Below are positions 1 to 10,132 of a stretch of DNA of 64,000 bases, one piece after another. Numbering within the stretch: the first letter of the stretch is position 1; each line of letters begins with the position of its first letter. The position numbers and the translations under genes were made by a program. The DNA is from Manihot esculenta (taxonomy: Eukaryota > Streptophyta > Magnoliopsida > Malpighiales > Euphorbiaceae): NCBI RefSeq assembly GCF_001659605.2, contig NC_035162.2:5599248-5663247 (forward strand), written 5' to 3'. The notes below the pieces were generated by a model. It searched no databases, had not been told where the DNA came from, and saw nothing but the letters and a program-made list of their open reading frames with translations.

Positions 1-2
1 GG

Positions 3-2030
3 TTGACCAGGAAGAATAAGAAGTTTGTGTGGACCGACCAGTGCGAAGAGAGTTTTGAAGAGCTTAAGAAGAGGTTGACTTCAGCACCAATGTTAGCTCT
101 GCCATCTAGTGATGAGGACTTTACAGTCTTTTGTGATGCGTCCCGTGTGGGACTGGGTTGTGTACTAATGCAGAACGAGAGGGTGATTGCTTATGCTTCC
201 AGGCAGCTGAAGAAGCATGAGTTGAATTACCCCACACATGACCTTGAGATGGCAGCAGTAATCTTTGCACTCAAGATGTGGAGGCACTACCTCTATGGGG
301 TAAAATGTGAGATCTTTACAGATCATAAGAGCCTACAGCACATCCTGAGTCAAAGAGATTTGAACTTGAGACAGAGGAGATGGGTAGAGCTGCTGAGTGA
401 CTACAATTGCAAGATTCAGTATCATCCGGGTAAGGCGAATGTTGTGGCAGACGCCCTAAGCCGGAAGTCACTAGGCAGTTTATCCCACATATCGGCAGAG
501 AGGAGGCCAGTGGTGAAGGAGTTTTACAAGCTCGTTGAGGAAGGTCTACAGTTGGAGTTGTCTGGTACAGGTGCTTTGGTAGCCCAAATGAGAGTGGCAC
601 CCGTGTTTCTGGAGCAGGTGGCTCAGAAACAGCATGAGGACCCAGAGTTAGTGAAGATTGCCAGGACTGTTCAGTCAGGCAAAGATAGTGAGTTCAGATT
701 CGACAGCAAAGGGATCCTCCGCTATGGGAGCAGACTATGTGTACCAGATGACATAGGGCTAAAAGGAGACATTATGAGGGAGGCTCATAATGCAAGATAC
801 AACGTTCACCCGGGAGCCACCAAGATGTATCAAGATTTGAAGAAGGTTTATTGGTGGCCAGCGATGAAGAAAGAAGTGGCACAGTTTGTGTCAGCCTGCG
901 AAGTGTGTCAGAGGGTGAAGCTGGAACATCAGAAGCCGGCTGGAATGCTTAACCCGCTACCTATTCCAGAGTGGAAATGGGAGAATATAGCTATGGACTT
1001 CGTAGTGGGGTTACCGGCGGCGTCCAACAAATTGGACTCCATATGGGTGATTGTGGACAGACTCACCAAATCTGCTCACTTCATCCCTGTCAGGAGTGGC
1101 TATTATGTGGACAAGTTGGCGCAGGTGTATGTTGATGAGATCGTCAGGCTGCATGGGGTTCCTGTTTCAATAGTGTCTGATAAAGGGCCCCAGTTCACCT
1201 CCAGGTTTTGGCGGAGTCTGCAAAATGTCATGGGTACTAGATTGGATTTCAGTACTGCCTTCCACCCCCAGACGGACGGACAGTCTGAAAGGACCATCCA
1301 GACTATCGAGGATATGCTTAGAATGTGTGTGCTGGACTTTGGCGGTTCTTGGAGGCAGCATCTACCTTTGGTGGAGTTTGCCTACAATAACAGCCATCAT
1401 GCTAGCATCAGGATGGCTCCATATGAAGCTTTATATGGGAGGAAGTGCAAGTCACCTGTTTGCTGGGAGGAAGTTGGAGAAAAGGCCTTGGCAGGGCCTG
1501 AGCTAGTAGAGATTACCAGCAGGGTGGTACCCATAATCAGAGAAAGGATCAAGACTGCTGCAAGCAGACAGAAGAGTTATGCAGACATCCGCAGAAGACA
1601 GGTAGAGTTTCAGGAGGGGGATCTGGTATTGCTCAAGGTGTCTCCAATGAAAGGGGTGGTTCGGTTCGGAAGGAAAGGTAAACTGGCTCCACGATACATC
1701 GGACCCTTTGAAGTCTTGCAAAAGATTGGGAATGTGTCGTACAAGCTGGATTTACCAGCTTCAATGGAAAGAATCCATCCGGTTTTCCATGTTTCCATGT
1801 TGAGAAAGTTCGTGTCAGATCCGGGCAAGGTTCTTAGTGAGCCTGATGTGGAGATCCAAGAGAATCTCACCTATGTTGAGCAGCCAGTATGGATCATAGA
1901 CACCCAGATCAGAAAGCTAAGAAACAAGGAAATCTCGATGGTGAAAGTCTTGTGGAACCACCACAATATGGAAGAGTGCACCTGGGAGACACGGGAGTCC
2001 ATGCTCCAGCAATACCCTTATATTTTCTAA
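3..2030 (+). CDS. Ty3/gypsy chromovirus polyprotein, 3' part (RNase H, integrase, chromodomain)
   Basis: This open frame of about 675 codons runs in from the left edge, so the 5' end of pol (gag, protease, most of reverse transcriptase) lies outside the window. The first codon shown is TTG and is not a real start. Domains in order: end of the RT connection, then RNase H (FCDAS, DLEMAAV, FTDHKSL and VADALSR supply the acidic residues, about residues 40-155). Next is the H2C2 zinc finger of integrase (HNARYNVHP then CEVCQRVK, about 262-307). The integrase core follows with D (MDFVVGLP), D (SDKGPQF) and E (SERTIQT). A C-terminal chromodomain-like segment ends the protein ([12 protein letters not shown], about 645-665). 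RNase H removes the RNA template, integrase inserts the cDNA, and the chromodomain directs it to chromatin. The order and the chromodomain point to the Tekay/Del chromovirus group. There is no internal stop in this part, so the copy is fairly young. Confidence 0.95.
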   Translation: MTRKNKKFVWTDQCEESFEELKKRLTSAPMLALPSSDEDFTVFCDASRVGLGCVLMQNERVIAYASRQLKKHELNYPTHDLEMAAVIFALKMWRHYLYGVKCEIFTDHKSLQHILSQRDLNLRQRRWVELLSDYNCKIQYHPGKANVVADALSRKSLGSLSHISAERRPVVKEFYKLVEEGLQLELSGTGALVAQMRVAPVFLEQVAQKQHEDPELVKIARTVQSGKDSEFRFDSKGILRYGSRLCVPDDIGLKGDIMREAHNARYNVHPGATKMYQDLKKVYWWPAMKKEVAQFVSACEVCQRVKLEHQKPAGMLNPLPIPEWKWENIAMDFVVGLPAASNKLDSIWVIVDRLTKSAHFIPVRSGYYVDKLAQVYVDEIVRLHGVPVSIVSDKGPQFTSRFWRSLQNVMGTRLDFSTAFHPQTDGQSERTIQTIEDMLRMCVLDFGGSWRQHLPLVEFAYNNSHHASIRMAPYEALYGRKCKSPVCWEEVGEKALAGPELVEITSRVVPIIRERIKTAASRQKSYADIRRRQVEFQEGDLVLLKVSPMKGVVRFGRKGKLAPRYIGPFEVLQKIGNVSYKLDLPASMERIHPVFHVSMLRKFVSDPGKVLSEPDVEIQENLTYVEQPVWIIDTQIRKLRNKEISMVKVLWNHHNMEECTWETRESMLQQYPYIF

Positions 2031-2126
2031 GGTTAGTTCCTTGTGAGTTTTATGTGCTTTGTATGTATGTTATGTGTATGCCATGCTATGTGCTAGTTGA
2101 GGAACATTCGGGGACGAATGTTCTTA

Positions 2127-2138
2127 AGGGGGGGAGAA
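2127..2138 (+). other. Polypurine tract of the gypsy element
   Basis: A purine-only stretch (AAGGGGGGGAGAA) lies directly before the TG that opens the 3' LTR. In LTR retrotransposons this site primes plus-strand DNA synthesis. Its position about 95 bp after the pol stop codon and next to the LTR start supports the call. Confidence 0.85.
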
Positions 2139-2315
2139 TGTAATACCCGGCTAGACTCCGGTATCAGAATTCCTACCGTCCGGTGGAAATCTCGGATGTC
2201 GGAGACCTCTAGAAGGGTAAAACCATGTTTTCATAAAATGTTTTAATGTATTTTATGTTTTAAGCGTGAAAAGGAAATGAGTTTTGAATGAAAATAGCTT
2301 TGGAGGAAAACCCAG

Positions 2316-2478
2316 GTTCGGCCGCCGAACCTCAAGTTCGGCCGCCGAACATGCAGGCGTTTCGGGTGTGCCTTAGGCCCCCGAAGGCATAAGTGAGGGA
2401 AGTCCAGGTTCGGCCGCCGAACCTCAAGTTCGGCCGCCGAACATGGCATGCATGCGGAGGCACGTTCGGCCCCCGAAC
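2316..2478 (+). repeat. Array of GTTCGG-N3-CCGAAC palindromic motifs (outer LTR)
   Basis: Four identical copies of GTTCGGCCGCCGAAC start at 2316, 2336, 2408 and 2428. A variant, GTTCGGCCCCCGAAC, starts at 2464. Each can form a 6-bp stem with a 3-base loop. The copies come in pairs 20 bp apart and all lie within 200 bp upstream of the TATA box. More degenerate versions recur at about 3018-3255. Confidence 0.8.
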
Positions 2479-2495
2479 GTGGCCTGGCCAGCCAC

Positions 2496-2503
2496 TATAA
2501 AAG
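2496..2503 (+). promoter_or_regulatory. TATA box of the outer LTR
   Basis: TATAAAAG follows a G+C-rich stretch and precedes the downstream leader. The position inside the LTR, after the array of GTTCGG/CCGAAC hairpins, fits the U3 promoter that drives retrotransposon transcription. Confidence 0.6.
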
Positions 2504-3017
2504 GGTCCCTTAGCCGAAAACGGGCGAGCTTTTCTCCCCATTGTCGGCCAAAGTGAGTTCTCCGCCGTCCCTCACCAATCTTGAGTCTTTTTCTTCAGAT
2601 CTTTCAAGATTTTCACAAGTTTTTGCTTTCCTTTGAAGATTTTCAAGTTTTGAGCAAGTTTTGGACTTGGAGGCCCAAGGAGCTAAATCTCTCCCAACTC
2701 CAAGTTAGATCGCCTCTACTCTCGATCTTCAAGAGGTAAGAGTCGATCTCTAGCTTACATTATGTTTTAAGTAAGTTTTATGAAGATCTTTGGGGTAGAA
2801 TGCATGTTTAGCTTATAGTTAGGTTTTTGAGTTTATGTTATGTTTTGAGCAATGTATGTTGGATTTGTGTTGCTTGATGTGTTGTAGTTGGGGTTTAAGG
2901 TAGTTTGAGACCCCTAGGAGCTTGTATGCATGTTTTGGTTGAGCAAAATGCATGATGGCATGAGTTTGAGGCATTTTTGCATGTTTGAACCAAGTTTCTG
3001 CCCTTCGGGAGAAACCA

Positions 3018-3255
3018 GGTTCGGCAGCCGAAAGGACTTTCGGCCGTCGAACCCTCTTGTGGAGGCAGCCTTCGGCTGCCGAAGCTTGCCCCCGAAAGGA
3101 GACTTTCGTCTCTGTCTGGGAGTTTTGGCCGCCGAAAGTGCCGCCGAACATGCATGAGTTTCGCCTCTGTCTGGGAGTTTCGGCCGCCGAAGGTGCCGCC
3201 GAACCTGCCTGACTTTCGGCTCTAGAGGGACTTTCGGCCGCCGAACCTGCCGCCG
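3018..3255 (+). repeat. Second cluster of TTCGGC/GCCGAA motifs (outer LTR)
   Basis: Many half-sites and full inverted pairs such as TTCGGCAGCCGAA and TTCGGCCGCCGAA are packed into about 240 bp, mixed with a repeated phrase TCTGTCTGGGAGTTT. The cluster lies downstream of the presumed transcription start, so it would be in the retrotransposon RNA. Neither strand carries a convincing protein here. Confidence 0.7.
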
Positions 3256-3663
3256 AAAGTGCCCTGTCCAGCCTTCTTTTACATGTTTTGCATGATTGTT
3301 TCATGATGTTCTAGGGGGTTTTTGGGGAGTAGTTTAGAGTTATGTTCATATTTGGTTGGTCCCTCATTTGAGTCCACCTGTGTAGGTTCGGACCCGAGGA
3401 ACCGAGGACCCCAGCAGTGAGTTCAGCTGCTTCTGAGTCAGTAGAGTTTCAGCTAGAGGTGAGTAGAATAACTCTTATGCTTTTAAATAATAAACCCGTT
3501 TTAGCATGATTCATGCATCATGAATGCCATGAGATATTTTAGGTTGTTTGCATTAGAAATCACGAATATGTTGCATTGCATAATATGTTGATGATGTGGA
3601 TGAATGTTGAATGATCCTTTAGTCCTCATATGTTATGATATGATGATGATACGGTACGAAAGA

Positions 3664-3668
3664 CCAGT
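3664..3668 (+). repeat. Target-site duplication CCAGT (left) of the nested LTR
   Basis: CCAGT directly precedes the insertion and recurs at 5868-5872 directly after it. Removing the insertion and one copy restores GAAAGACCAGTGAGGCCC, which matches the other copies of the 31-bp tandem repeat at 5911 and 5987. Confidence 0.9.
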
Positions 3669-3745
3669 TGTAACAGCCCGGAATGACCCACTAAACCTCT
3701 ATGAGCCCAACTCTATCTATATAGGTCTGACCATGTGAACCTAGG

Positions 3746-3757
3746 CCTCTGATACCA
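3746..3757 (-). other. Primer-binding site (initiator tRNA-Met type)
   Basis: The minus strand reads TGGTATCAGAGG, three bases after the LTR end at 3761. Eleven of the twelve bases match the usual TGGTATCAGAGC, which is complementary to the 3' end of plant initiator tRNA-Met. This site primes minus-strand cDNA synthesis. It marks the first LTR boundary, so the DNA between 3669 and 3760 is internal leader, not LTR. Confidence 0.85.
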
Positions 3758-4325
3758 ATCTGTAACAGCCCGGAAACCGAACTGCTACCGGCACTAGGAT
3801 CCAGATCGACTTAAGGTCGTCGGGACCCGTAGTAAGCCTGCTATACTGTCTGTGTACCTGTGAAATCCCATACATGATCATACATTTTCTGTCAACTCAT
3901 TAAAACTTTTCTTTTCTCCAGGGCTTAACCTGTGCATGCACTATTTCTGGTCTATCAACTCATAATGTTAAGCCTGGTTTTCTCATATTCATACCAATAA
4001 AAGAAAACATACATAAACTGATCATGTGTCTACAACAAGGGATTACAACTCTTTTAAGTCAAGCACAAAGCTACACACTATACATTATCTCTTTACATGT
4101 ACATATCCACACTAGCTATTATATAACTCTGCTTCTTGCAAACCCTGCTGGACTCCCTTTGGACTCTGAACCTGCAAACCTGGGGGATAGGGGAGAGGGA
4201 TGAGCTATACAAGCCCAATGAGCAAAACTATATAAACCATAAGTTGAAAACATGATCTCATGGAATGCACTACATCACATCATCTCAGGGATAGACATGA
4301 CCACCAACAATCCCACTCAAAGGAT

Positions 4326-4477
4326 GCCTGGCCTAGCCAGGTCTTACAACCTCAATCTGCCTGGCCCGGCCAGGTCTTACCACTCTGCCTGCCTGGCCCA
4401 GCCAGGTCTTACTATCTCTGCTGCCTGATCTAGTCAGGTCTTACCTACAGATGGCTGCCTGGCCCGGCCAGGTCTTA
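4326..4477 (+). repeat. Five-copy tandem repeat of a palindromic CCTGGCC unit (nested LTR)
   Basis: Units of the type GCCTGGCCCGGCCAGGTCTTA start at 4326, 4359, 4391, 4433 and 4457. Each contains the inverted pair CCTGGC/GCCAGG. Spacers between units vary in length and sequence, so the palindromic core is better conserved than the array as a whole. Confidence 0.75.
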
Positions 4478-4839
4478 TAACAGAGTTTGGGCTATTGGAG
4501 TCGCCTTGGTCTATCCACAGCCTCATACACATCGTTTATGCAATGCGTCAACTTCGTGCAACTAATGCAAACACCCTACTATACTCTTATGATGCATGAC
4601 ATATGCTCAAAATAGTTTAGTTCTGAAAAGAGAAGTTCCACTCACCTCTGGCTGACTCGGCAGGTTCGGAAACAGTGCTCACTGCTGCTCTCTGGGGTTC
4701 CTCTGGTCCGTACCTACACAGGTGGACTCAAATGAGGGACCAAACTAACTCAAAAACGCCGCTCAGAAACTCCCCAAAAACCCTCTAGAAGATCCCCAAA
4801 CAATCACATAAAACATGCAAAAGAAAGCTGGACGGGGCA

Positions 4840-5070
4840 CTTTCGGCGGCCGAAACCCCTCTCCAGAGACGAAACTCATGCATGTTCGGCGGCACCTTCG
4901 GCGGCCGAAAGTCTCGTCCAGAGACGAAACTCAACCTTCGGCGGCACTTTCGGCGGCCGAACCTTGCCTCCAGAGACGAAAGTCCCAAGTTTCGGGGGCA
5001 AGCTTTGGCAGCCGAAACTGCCTCCACAAGGGGTTCGGCGGCCGAACCTTCCTTCAGCGGCCGAACCTGG
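4840..5070 (-). repeat. TTCGGCGGCCGAA motif cluster of the nested LTR
   Basis: This is the inverse counterpart of the cluster at 3018-3255: TTCGG and CCGAA half-sites in close succession, together with repeats of CCAGAGACGAAA. It supports the relationship of the two LTRs. A small further group lies at about 5617-5690. Confidence 0.7.
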
Positions 5071-5592
5071 TTTTGCTCGCTGGGCAGAACTCTGCTCTGT
5101 TTCATGCAAACCTTTCCCCCAAACTTACCCAACATGCATATCAACTACTCCCAACTAGCACATACCATAAAACATGCATAAAAGGGCCTAAAACTCACTT
5201 ATCACCCCAAGAAACCTACAAACAACACTTTAACATGCTTAAACACAAAATCATGCAAAACCTCAACCAAAACCCTATTCATGCATACTATCCCTACAAC
5301 TCCCATAAAACCTTCAAAAATCAGTAAAAGAGGTTCTGGATCTTGACTTACCTCTTCCAAACAAGAGATCAAGTGATCCTAACGTGGAGATATGAAGAAC
5401 ACCTCTTCCAAAGCTCCAAACTTCCAAACTTGCTATTTTTGCTCAAAACCTTCAAAACACACCAAAACTCTTAAAACCCTTGAAAGATTTGGTAAAAAAC
5501 ATGAAAAACATGAAAGTCAACTTGGGAGAGGCTGGAACTCACCTCTGGCTGCAAGTGGAGGAGAAATATCCTCCTTCCACCGACCTTTGGCC

Positions 5593-5600
5593 CTTAAATA
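5593..5600 (-). promoter_or_regulatory. TATA box of the nested LTR
   Basis: The minus strand reads TATTTAAG in the same setting (after GGCTGGCCAGCCACC-like sequence) as TATAAAAG at 2496 in the outer LTR. It is the equivalent promoter element in a related LTR. Confidence 0.45.
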
Positions 5601-5872
5601 GGTGGCTGGCCAGACCACCTTCGGCAGCCGAACGTGAATCCGAAACTATGCAATGTTCGGCGGCCGAAAGTGACCTTCGGCGGCCGAACCTTTGCATTTC
5701 TCCCTTATTGCTTTTCTTTCAAAACTCATTTCCTTTCACACTTGAAAACATGCAAAACTCTTAAAACACACATGAAAACATATGTCTTACCCTTCTCGAG
5801 GGTTCCGACGCTCGAGATTCCACCAGACGACAGGAATTCCGAGGCCGGACTCAAGCCGGGTATGACACCAGT

Positions 5873-6018
5873 GAGGCCCATTCTACGCCCCTGGCACTAT
5901 GTAAGAGAAAGACCAGTGAGGCCCATTCTACGCCCCTGGCATTATGGAATGTTATGTCATGCTATGTTATGATTATGTAAGAGAAAGACCAGTGAGGCCC
6001 ATTCTACGCCCCTGGCAC
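5873..6018 (+). repeat. 31-bp tandem repeat of the outer LTR (three copies, first one split)
   Basis: The unit GACCAGTGAGGCCCATTC... ending CCCCTGGCA is complete at 5911-5941 and 5987-6017. A first copy is broken by the nested LTR: its start is at 3662-3668 and its remainder at 5873-5900. The copies are separated by the spacer TATGTAAGAGAAA. Confidence 0.85.
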
Positions 6019-6668
6019 AGTTGGAACATGTAGAGGACTATTGGTGACAAATTCATCCTTGATGTGATTAGCTGTGATGTGATGCATTTCATGTTATCAT
6101 ATGTTTCAAATGCTTTATTATTCTGCTCACTGGGCTCTAGTAGCTCACCCCTTTTCCCTAATCCCCCAGGATTGCAGGTACGGGCTAGACAGAGAAGTCA
6201 AGAAGAGTAAAGTCTTGTTTGTAATAGTTAGAAAGTGGACATGATAAATTGTAAGATGATGTAAAAGTTATGAATAGTTATGTCAAGTATATGTTGATGA
6301 TGAGATTGAGGTTTAGAAGTTGTGCTTGACCCTATGGATATAGTAATCCCTTTTTTATACATGATCTTAGATGTTTTATACTGCTTATGTAAACCAACTC
6401 AACACATGTTATGCCACCCATTGGGGGCATTGATGAGATCCCACAGAGGGATTAAATTTATGATTATGGCTATGTTCAGTGCATGTGCAGGTTGAGTTTG
6501 GTGTATGAGACATGAATGAAAGAAAAGTTTTATTTTTTTTTATGTTGTTGATCATGTATGGGATTAAGCAAGTTCACAATATGTATGTTTGGCTTGCTAC
6601 GGGTCCCGGCGGCCTTAAGTCGACCCGGATCCTAGCGCCGGTAGCGGTCCGATTTTCGGGTCGTTACA

Positions 6669-8758
6669 ATTACTATATTAATCTATTAAACTAATAAAAA
6701 ATTTTATCACTGGACAAATGTATACAGTATGATTGAATTATTTTTATATATCTAATCAAAACATAATATCAATTTTATAATTCTAAAATTATATGATATT
6801 AGTAATTTTTTATTTAAATATTAATAATAAAATCTATTAAATATTATTATATTAAAATTATAAAAAATATTTATTATTATAAAAATAGAATATAAATAAT
6901 ATTTTTAAATTAATATAATATAAATATTTTATTATAATATATTAATAATTAAAAAAATAAAAAAATTAAATCATTGACTGGCACCACTTTAATGGCACTA
7001 AACCAGAAATTTTTTTTTTTTAAAAAAAGTATCTGGCACTGGTTAAACAGGCGCCAAACTCATTTTTCGGCTACCATCTGGCGCTCCAATCCCAAATCCA
7101 CAAATATTTTCTCCCCAACCCCTAATTCATAAATTTAAAACCTCTCACCCCTAAATTGGGAAAAAAGTGCCCTTTTAGCATGTTGTCTCCTGAGATCCCT
7201 TAGGTCACCGTAGATAGATAGTCTTCTTCAGGATTAGAAATTGCAGAGAAATCTGCAAGAAAAGAATATTGAATTACAAAATTTGGTCAGCTTAAACACT
7301 TGAGTGAAGCTGACTTACACAATGAACTATCTTTCTGGCCGAAGACCAGATGCAAATTCTCTGTTCTCCTTGTTATTTACCATCTCAATGCATGGAAGTA
7401 CGAGTAATCAAACTATGTTTAGATGATGGAGTCGTCGACTGCACAGTACATAGCTAGGGAGGGAATCACCAAAAACATGCCATTTACTTGAGAGCTGGAT
7501 GTGATCATGCGAGGGACTAACCAACTGAAGAAGAGAACTACAGAAAGCTCTCTCCTCCAATTTCCGTGTTCTAGATTTAGGTAACCCTTGCTATAATTAT
7601 ATTTCAAAGTTCATTATTTTTCTCCCAAAACTGTTGCAGAAGTTGGAATTGAACATTTATTCTGTTCAGACTATTGTCTTACCACCTGCTTTTCAGTTTG
7701 CTGCTAATTGAATTTATAAACTGACTTCTTAATGAGTTTTGAATGGTTTAAGGATCTATGCTCATACTGTCTAATAATTGACACAAGTAATTGTTTCAAT
7801 CAACTACTTTCCGCATAATGTTTGTTTAGAATTTATCTTGGCACTTGCATTTGGTCTTTAGGTTGATGATGATCTCAAAACAAAATTAGAAAGATGGATA
7901 AAGGATCTTTAGATACTATTGGTTTGCATTTCCTGATAGTCCTAGAAAAAGGTAACTAGGAATATTGTCCCGACAATTTTAGGTGATTACATCATGCAAG
8001 AAGGATGAACTGCTTATAGAATTGGAAATTTTCAACTAGACTCAGGAGGGCCGAGTACATGGAGATCCTCCTGCATTCCGGTGTCTCAATCATGTTCAAA
8101 CATATCACAGGTTCATGTTCGTTGGATCCATGGGTTCACGGTTGCTACCGTGGCATTCCTTTGGAGAGATGAATATTAGTTCGTGTGCTCAGGTTGTCTA
8201 ATGCTTTGAAGATGGTAAATGTATCCGCTTATGCATTAGGCATCCGTTGAATACATAGTTTTTTTTTTTTTTGTGTTGACGGAAATGTATAAGAAGACAA
8301 CTAATTATGATTATAATGACAACTTTGTTTATTTAATTAGTAACCATTCTTTAATTAACGGCTAATATTAGGTCAAATTAGCCCACAACATCAAACAAAA
8401 TACACCTCCATCCTAACATTTTCCATTCAAAATAATTAAATTCTTGAAAACTAGTTGTTATTTGAATTGGTCAGGAACCTGAAATTTGAAAATGTCTTAG
8501 TATATTGTAGTTTAAAAAATTGACTAAGGCGGCTAAATAGGGGGTCGCCAACAAATTCACTGGCGGCTAATTATAGGATCAATAAATTAATTAAGTACAA
8601 ACTAGCTAATTAAGTACTAATGCAATACATCATGATTCTATTCATCCAGCTGTAAAAATGCATATAATATAAAAAACTTTAAAAAAAAAAATATCGAGGC
8701 AAATTAAATTTTGAATTCTTTTCCTCAAAGGTTTTGAATAAATTACACGTATTTGGGA
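6669..8758. other. Intergenic, A+T-rich; no gene recognised
   Basis: Immediately after the LTR comes very A+T-rich DNA (to about 6960). From about 7000 to 8240 the base composition is more balanced, but all frames on both strands are broken by stops and I recognise no protein. Short poly-A/T runs occur at 7008-7027 and 8260-8272. This could be old, decayed gene or transposon sequence. Confidence 0.5.
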
Positions 8759-9168
8759 GTATTCGGTTGAAATTGAAAAAATCGATCAAATTGAATTAAT
8801 TTAAAATTTTAATTTAATTTTTTATTCATTTTAGTTCGATTTGATTTTTAATTTTAAAAATTTTAGTTATTTATTGACTCAATTTTGATAAAAAAAAATC
8901 GAATCGATAGTATATTATTTTCAATAATATAAAAAGATTAGATCATATTAAAGTTAAAATATTCTAATTAAATTTTAAAATACTAAAAATAAAGGATAAA
9001 AAATAAAAAATTTATTATTTCAAACTAATCAAATCGAATTAAATCAGACTGCTTTGATTCAATTCGATTTCTAATCAAAATCAATTCGGTTTGATTTTTA
9101 TAAATATCAAGACTTCAATTTTCAGTTTATTCAGTTCGGTTCGATTTTAAACCGAACCGACCGAATAC
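8759..9168. mobile_element. Foldback/MITE-like repeat with GTATTCGGTT ends
   Basis: The left end reads GTATTCGGTTGAAATTG. The right end is the inverted form AACCGACCGAATAC, and the segment between repeats phrases such as AATCGAATC and TTCGGTTTGATTTT. The ends are imperfect inverted repeats and no coding sequence is present. I see no clear target duplication, so the limits are approximate. A non-autonomous DNA transposon is the best guess. Confidence 0.5.
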
Positions 9169-9629
9169 TGAACATGCTTGAAACTTTTAATTAATTATGC
9201 CAACTTGTATATAAATTTCAGTATAATTAATATGAAACATAATTTTTATGGTTAGATTCTTTATATACCTCAGTTATATATATATGAGATTATTGTAGGA
9301 ATACTAGTTACAAGTAATTTAAAAGAAATGATTAAGAGAATGATAAATACCCACTTGCCATAATTTGTTCTCATCTGGGAATTTGAAAGCTTTCCTTTGC
9401 TTAAAGAATTGGCAAACCAACCGCTGGATTACAGCCTCACCCTTTTCTTTACATTTGGCAAACCACAATAAGCTTTTTCTTCTTTTTTTTTTCAGCCATA
9501 AATGCATTAAATTAAATAATCAATTAATTAATTATAAGCTTCTAAGTTACAAACTTGAAAATCAAAGTAGTTCAAGCTGTGATGATCTATACAATTGGAA
9601 TTAATAAATTGTACAAGTAATCATCATCA
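9169..9629. other. Intergenic, nothing recognised
   Basis: A+T-rich sequence downstream (3') of the first small-membrane-protein gene. It may contain that gene's 3' UTR. No open frame is convincing. Confidence 0.4.
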
Positions 9630-10132
9630 TCATTGATTCAAATGAACTATGAGAGAAACAAGAAGAAGAATCAAAGTACCACTAACACAGGTGAAACCAA
9701 TAGTTCTGAAAACCAATACAACAAGATCAAAAACCTGAGATAAACCCACTTGTTTCTTGTGCTTGTGATTATACACAGTTGAATAATTCCATCCATATTC
9801 ACATCTGCAACACCTCTCAAATCTTTCCTTCGTTTTAACTTCCTGTATCCTCTCTCTCAGAACCCTCAGATTCGCTTCAACCATGTCACTCGAAATCCCT
9901 AAACAAGAAAACTTAAGAACCTGTAACCCACCATACATGTCCGTTGTATGTATATATATAAATATAGAACACACACAACATGCATATGTATACGTATAGC
10001 CATGTGGCTGCAGGGTTACGTACCTTCATCTTTAAAGCTCTGGGCTCTAACTTGCAAGGGCTGACGAGTGCTGATCAGCTTTGAAGATGCAGGCTTGATC
10101 CGAATTGCGCAGGAAGGTAGAAACGAAGCCAT
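9630..10132 (-). CDS. Small membrane protein of an uncharacterised plant family (copy 1, CCRC type)
   Basis: This is a two-exon gene. Exon 1 is 10132-10024 (36 codons plus one base) and exon 2 is 9898-9630, joined by a GT-AG intron of 125 bp, giving about 125 residues. The N-terminus (MASFLPSCAIRIKPASSK) is rich in Ser, Lys and Arg and poor in acids, with VRA near residue 30, like a chloroplast transit peptide. A conserved core follows, MVEANLRVLRERIQEVKTKE, then ERCCRCEYGWNY with three cysteines. One hydrophobic C-terminal helix (about residues 95-122) suggests a membrane anchor. Copies at 11.9, 35.3, 37.5 and 39.1 kb share the MxVLRxRIKE block and hydrophobic tail. I do not know the family's function; plastid membrane location is inferred only from the N-terminus. 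Confidence 0.75.

Larger units (their letters stand above)
3669..5867 (-). mobile_element. Nested LTR insertion in inverse orientation (near-solo LTR with retained PBS)
   Basis: Read on the minus strand, the insertion opens with TGTCATACCCGG at 5867 and reaches a first LTR end, CCGGGCTGTTACA, at 3761. It then continues through a primer-binding site and about 90 bp of leader to a second copy of CCGGGCTGTTACA ending at 3669. The 5-bp sequence CCAGT flanks it at 3664-3668 and 5868-5872, showing a bona fide integration. The LTR proper (3761-5867) is about 2.1 kb. The internal coding region and nearly all of the other LTR are missing. Confidence 0.88.
2139..6668 (+). mobile_element. 3' LTR of the gypsy element, interrupted by a nested inverted LTR
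   Basis: The LTR opens with TGTAATACCCGG right after the polypurine tract and closes with GGGTCGTTACA at 6668, the usual TG...CA ends. About 2.2 kb (3669-5867) is a later insertion. Without it and one copy of its 5-bp target duplication the LTR is about 2.33 kb, which is long for the class. The last ~80 bp (6589-6668) match the minus strand of 3761-3840, and the first ~90 bp match the minus strand of 5777-5867, so host and inserted LTRs belong to related families. The left LTR and the left target duplication lie outside the window. Confidence 0.88.

Noticed and set aside
2332..2541. Open frames over the TTCGGC/GCCGAA arrays (also 2819-3304 and 4785-5327)
   Set aside because: They are by-products of the stop-poor G+C-rich hairpin repeats and read through on both strands at once; no known domain.
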